Assembly (NCBI GenBank): GCA_034004685.1
Contig: JAVEWG010000002.1
Coordinates: 62,001 to 126,000, forward strand
Origin: JAEUNX01 sp034004685
Lineage (GTDB): Bacteria; Pseudomonadota; Gammaproteobacteria; Burkholderiales; Rhodocyclaceae
Reading direction: 5' to 3'
Length of the DNA stretch: 64,000 nucleotides
A program made the position numbers and the translations under genes. The notes below the pieces were generated by a model. That model was given only the letters and a program-made list of their open reading frames with translations, did no database searches and was not told the DNA's origin. Of this stretch, positions 24,819-33,677 are shown piece by piece (the stretch's first letter is position 1; each line of letters starts with the position of its first letter).

Positions 24819-25976
24819 ATGGCGCTATTCGGAAAGAAGCCCGATCCTGGCCTCCGCCCTTCCAGCGGGGCCCCGGCTCGCGCTGCGGAAGCCCCCGCCG
24901 TGCCCAAGCCAGCCGAGCTTTCCGTCCTCGACTTCACCGTGGGTGGAGGAATGGGCCGGGGTGGGGACGATGGCGGCGTCCAGGTTCAGGAGATCAGCAG
25001 TGGGATGAGCGCGGCGGCCGAGGAGGCGGCGGTGCTCTACGCCAATGGCAGTTTCCAGGCTGCCGAACAGGTGCTGGCGGCGGTGCTGGATACCGCCGAG
25101 GCCAGCCATGTGGGGGAGGGGCTGTGGATGATGCTCCTTGACCTCTACCGTTTGACCGGGCAACGGTCCCGTTTCGAGGCCCGGGTGATCGACTACGCCA
25201 CCCGCTTCGAGAAGTCCCCGCCACCTTGGGAGGATCTGTCCAATCAGGCGGCGCGCCGTGCGCCGGGCAGTCCGCCGGTGGTGAATCTGGCTGGCACTCT
25301 CTCCGCCCAGGCAGCCCAGCAGTTCGGCCAGATCCAGGTGATCGGCCGCAAGAGTGGGGCCATTCGGGTGGATCTGGGCAAGCTGCGGGGGGTGGATGAG
25401 GCCGGCGCGGCCCTCCTGCGCCAGACCCTGGCCCAGTTGAAGGCCGACCGGGTGAAAGTCTCCCTGGCCAATTGCGGCGGCCTGGCCGACATGCTGAGCA
25501 GCCGCGTTCAGGTGGGCCGGGCGGACTGGCGGGATGGCTGGCTGTTGCTGCTGGAATTGCTGATCAACCTGGGGGAGCAGGGGCGCTTCGAGGATCTGGC
25601 GGTGGATTACGCCGTCACCTTCGAAGAGTCTCCCCCGTCCTGGGAGGAGCGCCCGCGGGATGCTGCGCCGTCCATGGAGCAGGCCCACAGCGAGGGCGGT
25701 TCGGCGGGATGCTGCCTGGAGGGTGAGCTGACTTCGGCCATGCCGGACGTGCTGCGGCGCCTGGCGGCCCAGATCGGCGCCGGGGAGGGGCCGGTGGTGG
25801 ACTGCGGCCGGTTGCGGCGGATCGACTTCGTCAGCGCCGGCACCCTCTTCAATATCATCGCCACCCTTCAGGCTCAGGGTAAACTCGTGGTCCTCCGGAA
25901 CGTCAACGCCATGGTGGCGGCCTTGCTCCGGGTGATGGGGGTGGATCAAGTGGCCCAAATCACGCTCCGCCCCTGA
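24819..25976 (+). CDS. Protein with two STAS domains and repeated linker modules
   Basis: A 385-residue soluble protein starting MALFGKKPDPG. A helical TPR-like segment (about residues 70-135) precedes a first STAS-like domain (about 145-225), a second helical segment, and a second STAS-like domain (about 300-385). The helical parts repeat: RFEARVIDYATRFEKSPPPW and RFEDLAVDYAVTFEESPPSW are clear duplicates, so the gene arose by internal duplication. STAS domains often act in partner-switching signalling. The start was placed at the ATG after TTTTAAGG; earlier codons overlap the divergent ybgC promoter. Confidence 0.8.
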   Translation: MALFGKKPDPGLRPSSGAPARAAEAPAVPKPAELSVLDFTVGGGMGRGGDDGGVQVQEISSGMSAAAEEAAVLYANGSFQAAEQVLAAVLDTAEASHVGEGLWMMLLDLYRLTGQRSRFEARVIDYATRFEKSPPPWEDLSNQAARRAPGSPPVVNLAGTLSAQAAQQFGQIQVIGRKSGAIRVDLGKLRGVDEAGAALLRQTLAQLKADRVKVSLANCGGLADMLSSRVQVGRADWRDGWLLLLELLINLGEQGRFEDLAVDYAVTFEESPPSWEERPRDAAPSMEQAHSEGGSAGCCLEGELTSAMPDVLRRLAAQIGAGEGPVVDCGRLRRIDFVSAGTLFNIIATLQAQGKLVVLRNVNAMVAALLRVMGVDQVAQITLRP

Positions 25977-26158
25977 ACCCGCGCATAAATCTACTGCGCG
26001 GCTCGATTTGGCCCCTGCGATGCTCGCTGTCCCTTGGTACGGCTGTGCTTCTTGAGCCGAACTCGAACCGCTCGCTACGATTTCTTCGCGGGTTCAGATA
26101 CCGCCAGGCCGGTCACCCTCGCAAGTGGTGGGCTTCTGAAATGGCGGAGCCATCGTAG

Positions 26159-26196
26159 GGCGGGCTCTAGCCCGCCTTGGCGGACTGAAGTCCGCC
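26159..26196. repeat. Tandem REP-like hairpins before hslV
   Basis: Two perfect 8-bp stems with 2-base loops lie side by side: 26159-26176 (GGCGGGCT..AGCCCGCC) and 26179-26196 (GGCGGACT..AGTCCGCC). They sit in the 267-base gap 25977-26243 between the STAS gene and hslV; the rest of the gap shows no gene. The second hairpin is a near copy of the first, typical of extragenic palindromes. Confidence 0.75.
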
Positions 26197-26243
26197 CTGC
26201 AAGAGCGTTGTCATTTCGCAAGCACCACATTAGGAATCCCTTC

Positions 26244-26783
26244 ATGGAACAGTATCACGGCACCACCATCCTCTCCGTCCGCCGGGGCAGCCGCGTCGCC
26301 CTGGGGGGCGATGGCCAGGTCACCCTGGGCAATATCGTCATCAAGGCCAGCGCCCGCAAGGTCCGGCGCCTGTACCAGGACCGCATCCTGGCGGGTTTCG
26401 CCGGGGGCACGGCGGATGCCTTTACCCTCTTCGAACGCTTTGAGGCCAAGCTGGACAAGCATCAGGGCAATCTGTTGAGGAGCGCCGTGGAGCTGGCCAA
26501 GGACTGGCGCACCGACCGGGCCTTGCGCCGGCTGGAGGCCATGCTGGCGGTGGCGGACCGGGAGCATTCCCTGGTGATCACCGGCAACGGCGACGTGCTG
26601 GAGCCTGAGCAGGGCATCGTGGCCATCGGCAGCGGCGGGGCCTACGCCCAGGCCGCCGCCCGGGCCCTGCTGGAAAACACCGAGCTGGCGCCAGAGGCCA
26701 TCGTGGCCAAGTCCTTGTCCATCGCCGGCGACCTGTGCATTTACACCAATCAACACCACACCATCGAGCTGATCGAAGGGTAA
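26244..26783 (+). CDS. hslV: ATP-dependent protease peptidase subunit HslV
   Basis: A 179-residue proteasome-beta-like peptidase. The propeptide MEQYHG is followed by the catalytic N-terminal threonine T7 (TTILSVRR), and the family motifs RRLYQDRILAGFAGGTADAFTLFERFE and GNGDVLEP are present. With HslU it forms a cytoplasmic heat-shock protease. The start at 26244 is the family start; upstream codons in frame lie in the REP region. hslU follows four bases later. Confidence 0.97.
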   Translation: MEQYHGTTILSVRRGSRVALGGDGQVTLGNIVIKASARKVRRLYQDRILAGFAGGTADAFTLFERFEAKLDKHQGNLLRSAVELAKDWRTDRALRRLEAMLAVADREHSLVITGNGDVLEPEQGIVAIGSGGAYAQAAARALLENTELAPEAIVAKSLSIAGDLCIYTNQHHTIELIEG

Positions 26784-26787
26784 CCCC

Positions 26788-28122
26788 ATGACCCAGATGA
26801 CCCCTCCCGAGATCGTTTCCGAACTGGACAAACATATCGTCGGCCAGGCCCGCGCCAAACGGGCGGTGGCCATTGCCCTGCGCAACCGCTGGCGGCGGGC
26901 CCAGGTGGCCGAGCCCCTGAAGAGCGAGATCACCCCCAAGAACATTCTGATGATCGGTCCCACCGGGGTGGGCAAGACCGAGATCGCCCGGCGCCTGGCC
27001 CGCCTGGCCAACGCCCCTTTCATCAAGATCGAGGCCACCAAGTTCACCGAGGTGGGCTATGTGGGACGGGATGTGGACACCATCATCCGCGACCTGATGG
27101 AGATCGCCATCAAGGAAGGCCGGGAGAGCGCCATGAAACGGGTGCGGGACCGGGCCCTGGATGGGGCCGAGGACCGGGTGCTGGACATCCTCCTGCCGCC
27201 GGCCCGGGGCATCAATTTCTCGGAAGAGCCCGAGCCTACGCCGGATAACGCCACCCGCCAGAAATTCCGCAAGAAGCTGCGGGAGGGGGAGCTGGACGAC
27301 AAGGACATCGAACTGGAGGTGAGCGCCCCCGGGGTGTCCGCCGAGATCTTTGCTCCGCCGGGGATGGAGGAGCTGACCCAGCAGATCCAGGGCATGTTCC
27401 AGAACCTGGGCAGCGGCAAGAAGAAGCTGCGCAAGCTGAAGATCCGGGAGGCCCTAAAGGTGCTGGCCGACGAGGAGGCCGCCCGGCTCATCAACGACGA
27501 GGACGTGAAGTTGGCCGCGGTGCAGGCGGTGGAGCAGAACGGCATCGTCTTCCTGGACGAGATCGACAAGGTGGCCAGCCGTTCCGACATGCACGGTGCC
27601 GACGTATCCCGCCAGGGGGTGCAGCGGGATCTGCTGCCCCTGGTGGAGGGCACCACCGTGTCCACCAAGTACGGGATGATCCGTACCGATCACATCCTGT
27701 TCATCGCCAGCGGGGCCTTCCACCTTTCCAAGCCCTCCGACCTGATCCCCGAGCTCCAGGGCCGCTTCCCGATCCGTGTGGAGCTGGATTCCCTGTCGGT
27801 GGAAGACTTCGAGCGCATCCTTACCCAGACCGACGCCTGTCTCACCCGCCAGTACCAGGCCCTGCTGGAAACCGAGGGGGTGACGGTGAGTTTTGCTGCC
27901 GAGGGTATCCGCCGCCTGGCGGAGATCGCCTACCAGGTGAATGAAAAGACCGAGAACATCGGCGCCCGGCGCTTGTACACGGTGATGGAAAAGCTCCTGG
28001 AAGAGGTTTCCTTCAGCGCTGGCCAGGCCGGAGTGGGTGGTGTGAAGGTGGACGGGGCCTATGTGGATGCCCGCCTGGAAACCCTGGCCCAGCGGGAAGA
28101 CCTGGCGCGCTACGTGCTCTGA
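26788..28122 (+). CDS. hslU: HslU, AAA+ unfoldase of the HslUV protease
   Basis: A 444-residue AAA+ ATPase. Walker A is GPTGVGKTE (about residues 53-61), Walker B FLDEIDK (about 255), and the C-terminal GARRLYTVMEKLLEE sensor-2 region is present. The inserted I-domain (about 110-240) carries the substrate-handling part. The C-terminus REDLARYVL fits the peptide that docks into HslV. Length is normal. It ends at a strong palindrome shared with the convergent gene. Confidence 0.97.
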   Translation: MTQMTPPEIVSELDKHIVGQARAKRAVAIALRNRWRRAQVAEPLKSEITPKNILMIGPTGVGKTEIARRLARLANAPFIKIEATKFTEVGYVGRDVDTIIRDLMEIAIKEGRESAMKRVRDRALDGAEDRVLDILLPPARGINFSEEPEPTPDNATRQKFRKKLREGELDDKDIELEVSAPGVSAEIFAPPGMEELTQQIQGMFQNLGSGKKKLRKLKIREALKVLADEEAARLINDEDVKLAAVQAVEQNGIVFLDEIDKVASRSDMHGADVSRQGVQRDLLPLVEGTTVSTKYGMIRTDHILFIASGAFHLSKPSDLIPELQGRFPIRVELDSLSVEDFERILTQTDACLTRQYQALLETEGVTVSFAAEGIRRLAEIAYQVNEKTENIGARRLYTVMEKLLEEVSFSAGQAGVGGVKVDGAYVDARLETLAQREDLARYVL

Positions 28123-28123
28123 G

Positions 28124-28149
28124 GGCCTGCCCCCGGCCGGGGGCAGGCC
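28124..28149. terminator. Bidirectional terminator palindrome, hslU / c-di-GMP gene
   Basis: A 26-base perfect palindrome (13-bp arms GGCCTGCCCCCGG/CCGGGGGCAGGCC) fills the gap between the convergent stop codons. There is no T-run, so efficiency is uncertain. Confidence 0.6.
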
Positions 28150-30696
28150 TTAGCGGAGGTTCGCCGGCATCCGGCGGGCCGGCCGGCCAACGTGGTAGCC
28201 CTGGGCGTAATCGATGCCGATGCGCCGCACCTCGTCCAGCACCGCCTGGTTCTCCACGAACTCCGCCAGAACTTCGATGCCAAGCTGGGCCGCCAGGTCC
28301 TTCATGGTGTGGACGAAAGCCCGGTCCTTGGGGCTGTCGAGCATGTTGACGATGAAGTCGCCCTCCACCTTGAGGATGTCGATGGGGAAGCGGCGCAGGT
28401 AGTGGAAGCTGGAAAAGCCCGAGCCGAAATCGTCGATGGCCAGTTTGAAACCCTGGCTTTTCAGATCGAGGAGCAGCCGTTCCAGCAGCGCCAGGTTCTT
28501 CACCGTGTCCCGTTCGGTGATTTCGAACACGATGCGGCCGGGGTCGAAGCCCTGGTCCGCCACCAGGCGGGACATGCTGCGGGTGAAGTCCTTCAATACC
28601 AGGGCCTTGGGGGACAGGTTGATGAAAACCTGGCCGTCGAAGCCGGCGTCCTTGAGCTCAGCCAGGGCCCGCTCCGTCACCTGCCGGTCGAGCTGGTGGA
28701 TGACGCCCATCTTCTCCGCCAGTTCGATGAAGGCGGCGCCGGGCAGGAAACGCCCCTCCGATTCGATGCGGCTGAGCACCTCGCAGGCGGTGATGCGGCC
28801 GTTCTTGACGTCCAGGATCGGTTGGAAGAAGGGCACGATCTGGCGGTTTTCCAGGGCGTTGAGCACCAGTACGCTGCGCTGGGAGATGTCCCGGAACACC
28901 TCCATCACGTCCTTTTCGCTGGGTACGCCGATGCGCCGTTTGCCCTCGCTCTTGGCCTTGTAGAGCATGTTGTCGGCGAACAGGAACAGGTCCTTGGCCT
29001 CATTGGCGTGGATCGGGAAGGTGGCCAGGCCGATGGAGATGGTGCCCTTGAGGGTGCTGCCGTCCGGGGCTTCCAGGGAGATCTGCTCGGCCGCGCCGAG
29101 GATCCGCTGGGCCGTCTGGTTGGCCTGGGCCAGGTCGGTCTGGGGCAGGACCACCACGAATTCGTCGCCGCCGTAGCGGGCCAGGATGTCGCCGCCCCGC
29201 AGCACTTCCCGCGTCGCCCTGCTGAAGGCTTGAAGGTACTGGTCGCCGAAGGCGTGGCCATAGGAGTCGTTGACCAGCTTGAAGTTGTCCAGGTCGATGA
29301 CCAGCAGGGAGAACGGATACTCATGGCGCTGGGCGCGCACCACCTCGTAGCCCAGCAGCTCCCAGAACACCCGCTGATTGAACAGGTCGGTGAGGGGGTC
29401 GCGGGTGGCGTAGTACTCCAGATCCTTGGTGTACTTGTAGATGGCCTTGACCGAGCCCACCACGTTGAGGAGGGTGGACAGCACGCTGTCCATCACCAGG
29501 TGCAGGGTTTCGTCCTCCAGCACCTCGCTATGCACGCCGATGCCCACGATGCCACCGATCTTGGGGGTATCCACCAGGAAGCTCTTGACTCGCAGGCGGA
29601 CCTCGTCCTCGTCCAGCTCAATGGTTGCCGCCCCCGGCCGGGCGATGTGGTGATGGAGATTCACCGCGCCCAGGGCGCCCAGATGGGTGTGCTCCTCCAT
29701 CAGGGAATTCACATGGCGCTCCATCATTTTCAGGGTGGCCTGGCTGGGAGGGTTGATCCAGAACACCTCCAGATCCAGTTGTTCCTCGTCGATCCGGAAC
29801 ACCGAGAACAAGGTGTGGGTGACCATGATGCGGTTGATGTCCACCAGCAACTGGAGGATGTAGTCGTGCCAGTCCTTCACCACATCGGAGGTGATGACGA
29901 ATTTTTCCAGCAGCCCGATCTCGAATTTGAGGATGTCCTTGTCGATGCTGATGTTTTGCAGTTTGCGCACCAGTTCTTCGAGCCGGCCGAACAGTTCGTT
30001 GAGCTCCGTGAAACCCAGATCGTGGCGCTTGAACTCCAGGCGCTTGAGGTCGGCCACGGCGTTGACCTGCCGCACGCTTTCCCCCACCACCGTGATGGAC
30101 TGCTCGACCCGGCGGTTGACCCGCCAGACCACCACCGCCGCCACGGCGAGCCCGAAGGGCATCAGCAACAATAGGGTCAGCATGAACTCCCGCCGCGCCT
30201 GGGCCACCACGGGCCCCAGATCCTGGCTGACCTCGATGGCCCCCATGACATCCCCCACCGCTGCGTTCTCGTGGCAGTTCAGACATCGCTCCTCGGCCAC
30301 CAGGGGCTGCACACGGCGCACCGTCATGCCCTCATCCTGTTCCGCGGGGATGCCCGAGGCCAGGGCCCGGGCCACCAGGGCGTCGATGGGCGGTTGCTCG
30401 ATCTCGCCATAGCGCTGGATCACCGGCGCGCCGCGATAGATGTGGATGACGGTGGGTTGCGCCTGGGTGGCTTCATGCATGGCCTTCAGGAAGGCCTCCA
30501 CCTTGGCGCGCTTCCAGCCGGTGCTCATCACCTGGTACATGGAGGAGAAGGTCACCTTGGCCAGGGTGTTGGAGGACTGGCGGGCGCTGTCCCTGACGAT
30601 CCGGTCGAAGACGTGGCCGACGGCGAAGTAGCCGCCTCCCACGAAGATGACGGACACCACCGCCGAGGCGGCGAGGATGAAAGTCCTGATGCGCAT
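28150..30696 (-). CDS. Haem-sensor diguanylate cyclase/phosphodiesterase (DUF3365-HAMP-GAF-like-GGDEF-EAL)
   Basis: An 848-residue membrane signalling protein. After a first helix (about 6-26) comes a periplasmic Tll0287-like/DUF3365 domain with a c-type haem motif C138-L-N-C141-H142, then a second helix (about 168-190), HAMP-like and GAF-like regions, a GGDEF domain (GGDEF at 509-513, with the I-site RGGD five residues before it) and an EAL domain starting at E639 (EVL). The EAL metal and catalytic motifs INLSP, EITE, DDFGSG, AEFVE and AQGY are present; KVEG replaces KIDG. Both output domains look active. The start at 30696 has AGGGAGG; an earlier in-frame start has none. Confidence 0.92.
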   Translation of the reverse strand: MRIRTFILAASAVVSVIFVGGGYFAVGHVFDRIVRDSARQSSNTLAKVTFSSMYQVMSTGWKRAKVEAFLKAMHEATQAQPTVIHIYRGAPVIQRYGEIEQPPIDALVARALASGIPAEQDEGMTVRRVQPLVAEERCLNCHENAAVGDVMGAIEVSQDLGPVVAQARREFMLTLLLLMPFGLAVAAVVVWRVNRRVEQSITVVGESVRQVNAVADLKRLEFKRHDLGFTELNELFGRLEELVRKLQNISIDKDILKFEIGLLEKFVITSDVVKDWHDYILQLLVDINRIMVTHTLFSVFRIDEEQLDLEVFWINPPSQATLKMMERHVNSLMEEHTHLGALGAVNLHHHIARPGAATIELDEDEVRLRVKSFLVDTPKIGGIVGIGVHSEVLEDETLHLVMDSVLSTLLNVVGSVKAIYKYTKDLEYYATRDPLTDLFNQRVFWELLGYEVVRAQRHEYPFSLLVIDLDNFKLVNDSYGHAFGDQYLQAFSRATREVLRGGDILARYGGDEFVVVLPQTDLAQANQTAQRILGAAEQISLEAPDGSTLKGTISIGLATFPIHANEAKDLFLFADNMLYKAKSEGKRRIGVPSEKDVMEVFRDISQRSVLVLNALENRQIVPFFQPILDVKNGRITACEVLSRIESEGRFLPGAAFIELAEKMGVIHQLDRQVTERALAELKDAGFDGQVFINLSPKALVLKDFTRSMSRLVADQGFDPGRIVFEITERDTVKNLALLERLLLDLKSQGFKLAIDDFGSGFSSFHYLRRFPIDILKVEGDFIVNMLDSPKDRAFVHTMKDLAAQLGIEVLAEFVENQAVLDEVRRIGIDYAQGYHVGRPARRMPANLR

Positions 30697-30881
30697 GGAG
30701 CCTCCCTGGCTTTTATTGTTCGGGCACGTCAGCAATCATGCCCAATTTGGGCGAACTTAGAATGCCGCAGTGCAGCAGCGATATGTTTCAGATCAATTTG
30801 CGTTCATGGGATGCTCCCCGCCCGGGGGCCGGGACTAAAATTCTGATCCCGCCCCCCGCCTGGCTATCCGCCAGGGTTGCC

Positions 30882-31754
30882 ATGCTGCTGCGCATCGTTT
30901 CGATCCTGTTCCCCCTGTTTGCCATCACTGCCCTGGGCTATCTGGTGGGTCGCCGCTCCCGGCCGGATCTGAGCCACGCCAACCAGCTCAACATGGATGT
31001 ATTCATCCCCGCCCTGGTGTTCGCGGCCCTGGCCAACCAGGATTTCCAGCTGAGCCGTCATCTGCCCCTGCTGGCGGCTTCCCTGGCCCTGGTGGTGGGT
31101 TCCGGGCTGGTGGGCTGGGGGCTGGCCCGGCTGGTGGGGATCCCTCCCAAAACCTTCGTGCCGCCAATGATGTTCAACAACTGCGGCAATCTGGGTCTGC
31201 CCCTGGCGGTGCTGGCCTTTGGTGATGCCGCCCTGGCCCCGGCGGTGGTGATGTTCATGGTCTCCAACCTGCTTCACTTCAGCTTCGGGGCCTGGCTGCT
31301 GGACCATGAGGCCAGGCTCGGTTCGGTGTGGAAGGTGCCTTCGGTGCTGGCGACCCTGCTGGGTCTGGCGGTGAGCCTGGCGGGCATCCAGGTGTGGCCG
31401 CCCCTGATGGTGGCCACCCGGATGCTGGGGGATATCTCCATTCCCCTGATGCTGTTCGGCCTGGGGGTGCGCCTGACGGATTCACGGATTTCGGCGGTGG
31501 GCCTGGGGTTCTTCGGGGCGTTGGCCCGGCCCCTGGTGGGCATGGCCCTGGCCTACGGGCTGACCTGGGTGATTCCCCTGCCCCCCACCCAGCGGGCCAT
31601 GCTGCTGGTGTTCGGCGCCTTGCCGCCGGCGGTGTTGAATTTCATTTTCGCCGAGCGCTATGGGCAGGAGCCGGAAAAGGTGGCCTCCATCGTCCTGATC
31701 GGCAATGTGGCGGCGGTGGCGGTTTTGCCGATGGCCCTGGCTCTGGCCCTGTGA
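30882..31754 (+). CDS. AEC family transporter (auxin efflux carrier type)
   Basis: A 290-residue membrane protein with about ten hydrophobic segments in two half-repeats. PxxMFNNCGNLGLPLA (about residues 88-103), with the conserved Asn-Asn pair, and the C-terminal PPAVLNFIFAERYG are AEC-family hallmarks. Members export or import organic acids such as malate or malonate; the substrate here is unknown. The ATG at 30882 begins the first membrane helix; upstream in-frame sequence is uncharacteristic. It is divergent from the c-di-GMP gene. Confidence 0.88.
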   Translation: MLLRIVSILFPLFAITALGYLVGRRSRPDLSHANQLNMDVFIPALVFAALANQDFQLSRHLPLLAASLALVVGSGLVGWGLARLVGIPPKTFVPPMMFNNCGNLGLPLAVLAFGDAALAPAVVMFMVSNLLHFSFGAWLLDHEARLGSVWKVPSVLATLLGLAVSLAGIQVWPPLMVATRMLGDISIPLMLFGLGVRLTDSRISAVGLGFFGALARPLVGMALAYGLTWVIPLPPTQRAMLLVFGALPPAVLNFIFAERYGQEPEKVASIVLIGNVAAVAVLPMALALAL

Positions 31755-31884
31755 GCCTCCAGACACCGGGCGGATGCGGAACCTTTTTCAGAGCCCTTGC
31801 GACATGCCGCCGAGCCCCACCGGCGTCGCGCCTTGCCCAGGAGGCCAGGACGCGAGCGCCCCCCGGATCCAAGGTCAGCAGACC

Positions 31885-32298
31885 CTATCCCAGAACCGAG
31901 ATCACCAGCTGGCGGGTCTGGGGGGCGGTGCGGTGTTCCCACAGATAGAGCCCCTGCCAGCTGCCCAGGAGCAGGCGGCCATTCCGGAAGGGGATGGTCA
32001 GGCTGGTGTGGGTGAGGACGCTGCGGGCATGGGCGGCCATGTCGTCCGGCCCTTCCGTGTCGTGGTGCCAGGCGGGGTCGCCGTCCGGGACGAGGCGGGC
32101 CATCAGGCCTTCCAGGTCCTGGCGCACCGCCGGGTCGGCGTTCTCGGTGATCACCAGGCTGCAGCTGGTGTGCTGGACGAAGAGATTGAGCAGGCCGCTG
32201 TGGATGCCTGATTCCCGCATCACCGCCACCACCTGCTCGGTGATGGCCACGGTACCCCGGCCGGTGGTGTGAATGGGGTAGGTGGTCTGGAAGTACAT
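31885..32298 (-). CDS. yjbQ: YjbQ/UPF0047 family protein
   Basis: A 137-residue UPF0047 protein. The motifs VQHTSCSLVITENADP and GTWQG-like GSWQGLYLWEHR hold conserved His, Thr and Glu residues. Family members are annotated as secondary thiamine-phosphate synthases because E. coli YjbQ can replace ThiE weakly; the true role is unsettled. It lies 107 bases after cysN behind a hairpin and may be transcribed separately. Gap 31755-31884 contains nothing recognisable. Confidence 0.88.
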   Translation of the reverse strand: MYFQTTYPIHTTGRGTVAITEQVVAVMRESGIHSGLLNLFVQHTSCSLVITENADPAVRQDLEGLMARLVPDGDPAWHHDTEGPDDMAAHARSVLTHTSLTIPFRNGRLLLGSWQGLYLWEHRTAPQTRQLVISVLG

Positions 32299-32358
32299 GG
32301 CGGACTCCGGAGGCGCGGGACGAGGGCCCATTCTAGGGCCAACACTGTCCCCTGTAAT

Positions 32359-32386
32359 CCGTAGGGTGCGCAAACGCACCCTACGG
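32359..32386. terminator. Strong hairpin between cysN and yjbQ
   Basis: CCGTAGGGTGCG (32359-32370) pairs perfectly with CGCACCCTACGG (32375-32386) around CAAA. The sequence type is common in dispersed extragenic palindromes; placed 20 bases after the cysN stop it may end the cys transcript. No T-run follows. Confidence 0.6.
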
Positions 32387-32405
32387 GTCCGGCCGCGAAA
32401 CGAAA

Positions 32406-33677
32406 CTACAGGATCATCCCGGCGCCCACCGTGTTGTTGGTGGATTCGTCGATGACGATGAAGGCGCCGGTGGCCCGGTTGCTGGCGTAGGGGTCCGGGC
32501 TGATGGGCTGGGCCAGCTTGAGGCTGAGGCGGGCGATGTCATTCATGGCCAGGGCCGCGGTGGGCTGCTCCTCCAGGGTGTTGATGTCCAGGCGGTAGGC
32601 AATGGTGGCCACCTTGGCCTTCACTTCCCGGGTGGTGTGGCGGATCAGGTAGGTACGGGCCGGGGAGAGGGGCGTCTCGGAGAGCCAGCAGACCATGGCG
32701 TAGGCCTGCTTGACCGGCTCCCTGGCTTCGGCGCTCTTGACGATCATGTCTCCCCGGGAGATGTCGATCTCGTCCTCCAGCAGCAGGGTGACGGACTGCT
32801 CATGGATGGCCCGGACGAGCTTCTCGCCTCCCAGTTCGATGGCTTTCACTTTGCTGGAGAAGCCCGAGGGCAGCACCGTGACCGCCTCGCCGACGGCAAT
32901 CTCGCCGGATTCCACCCGGCCCATGAAGCCCCGGTAGTCATGGAGTTCGGGATTGGCGGAATCCTGGGGGCGGCACACGTACTGCACCGGGAAGCGGAAG
33001 TCCTCGGCCTGCTCGGTGTGGGCGGCGGGGGCGGATTCCAGGATTTCCAGCAGGGTGGGGCCGTCGTACCAGGACAGCGCTTCGCCCCGGTCCACGATCA
33101 TGTCCCCGGCCAGGGCGGAGATGGGAATGAAGCGCACCTCCTTGATCCCCAGCTGGCCGGCGAAGGCCAGGTAGTCGGCTTTGATCTGCTCGAACACCGC
33201 CTGGTCGTAATCCACCAGATCCATCTTGTTTACCGCCACCAAAAGGTGGGGGATGTTCATCAGGTGGGCCAGGTAGGAGTGGCGGCGGGTCTGGGTCAGC
33301 ACGCCCTTGCGCGCGTCGATCAGGATGATCGCGAGGTTGGCGGTGGAGGCCGCGGTGACCATGTTGCGGGTGTACTGCTCGTGGCCCGGGGCGTCGGCGA
33401 TGATGTACTTGCGGGTGCCGGTGGAAAAGTAGCGGTAGGCCACGTCGATGGTGATGCCCTGCTCCCGCTCGGCCTGGAGGCCATCGGTGAGGAGCGACAG
33501 GTCCACGGCGCCCATGCCGCGCTTCTGGGAGGTGCGTTCGATGGCGGAGAGGGTATCGGCGAGGATGGTCTTGGTATCGAACAGCAGGCGCCCGATCAAG
33601 GTGCTCTTGCCGTCGTCCACGCTGCCGCAGGTCAGAAAGCGCAGCAGGCCGTGATCTTCAACTTGGTGGGCGCTCAT
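32406..33677 (-). CDS. cysN: Sulfate adenylyltransferase subunit 1 CysN (GTPase)
   Basis: A 423-residue EF-Tu-like GTPase that drives formation of adenosine 5'-phosphosulfate by CysD. G1 is GSVDDGKSTLIGR (about 18-30), G3 DAPGHEQYTRNM, and G4 NKMDLVDY; beta-barrel domains follow. There is no fused APS kinase (CysC) domain, which agrees with reduction of APS rather than PAPS by the CysH in this operon. The GTG-free ATG start directly follows the cysD stop on the minus strand. Confidence 0.96.
   Translation of the reverse strand: MSAHQVEDHGLLRFLTCGSVDDGKSTLIGRLLFDTKTILADTLSAIERTSQKRGMGAVDLSLLTDGLQAEREQGITIDVAYRYFSTGTRKYIIADAPGHEQYTRNMVTAASTANLAIILIDARKGVLTQTRRHSYLAHLMNIPHLLVAVNKMDLVDYDQAVFEQIKADYLAFAGQLGIKEVRFIPISALAGDMIVDRGEALSWYDGPTLLEILESAPAAHTEQAEDFRFPVQYVCRPQDSANPELHDYRGFMGRVESGEIAVGEAVTVLPSGFSSKVKAIELGGEKLVRAIHEQSVTLLLEDEIDISRGDMIVKSAEAREPVKQAYAMVCWLSETPLSPARTYLIRHTTREVKAKVATIAYRLDINTLEEQPTAALAMNDIARLSLKLAQPISPDPYASNRATGAFIVIDESTNNTVGAGMIL

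Noticed and set aside
28192..30174. 660-codon plus-strand open frame opposite the GGDEF-EAL gene
   Set aside because: Shadow of a gene with complete GGDEF and EAL motifs; the composition is typical of antisense translation.
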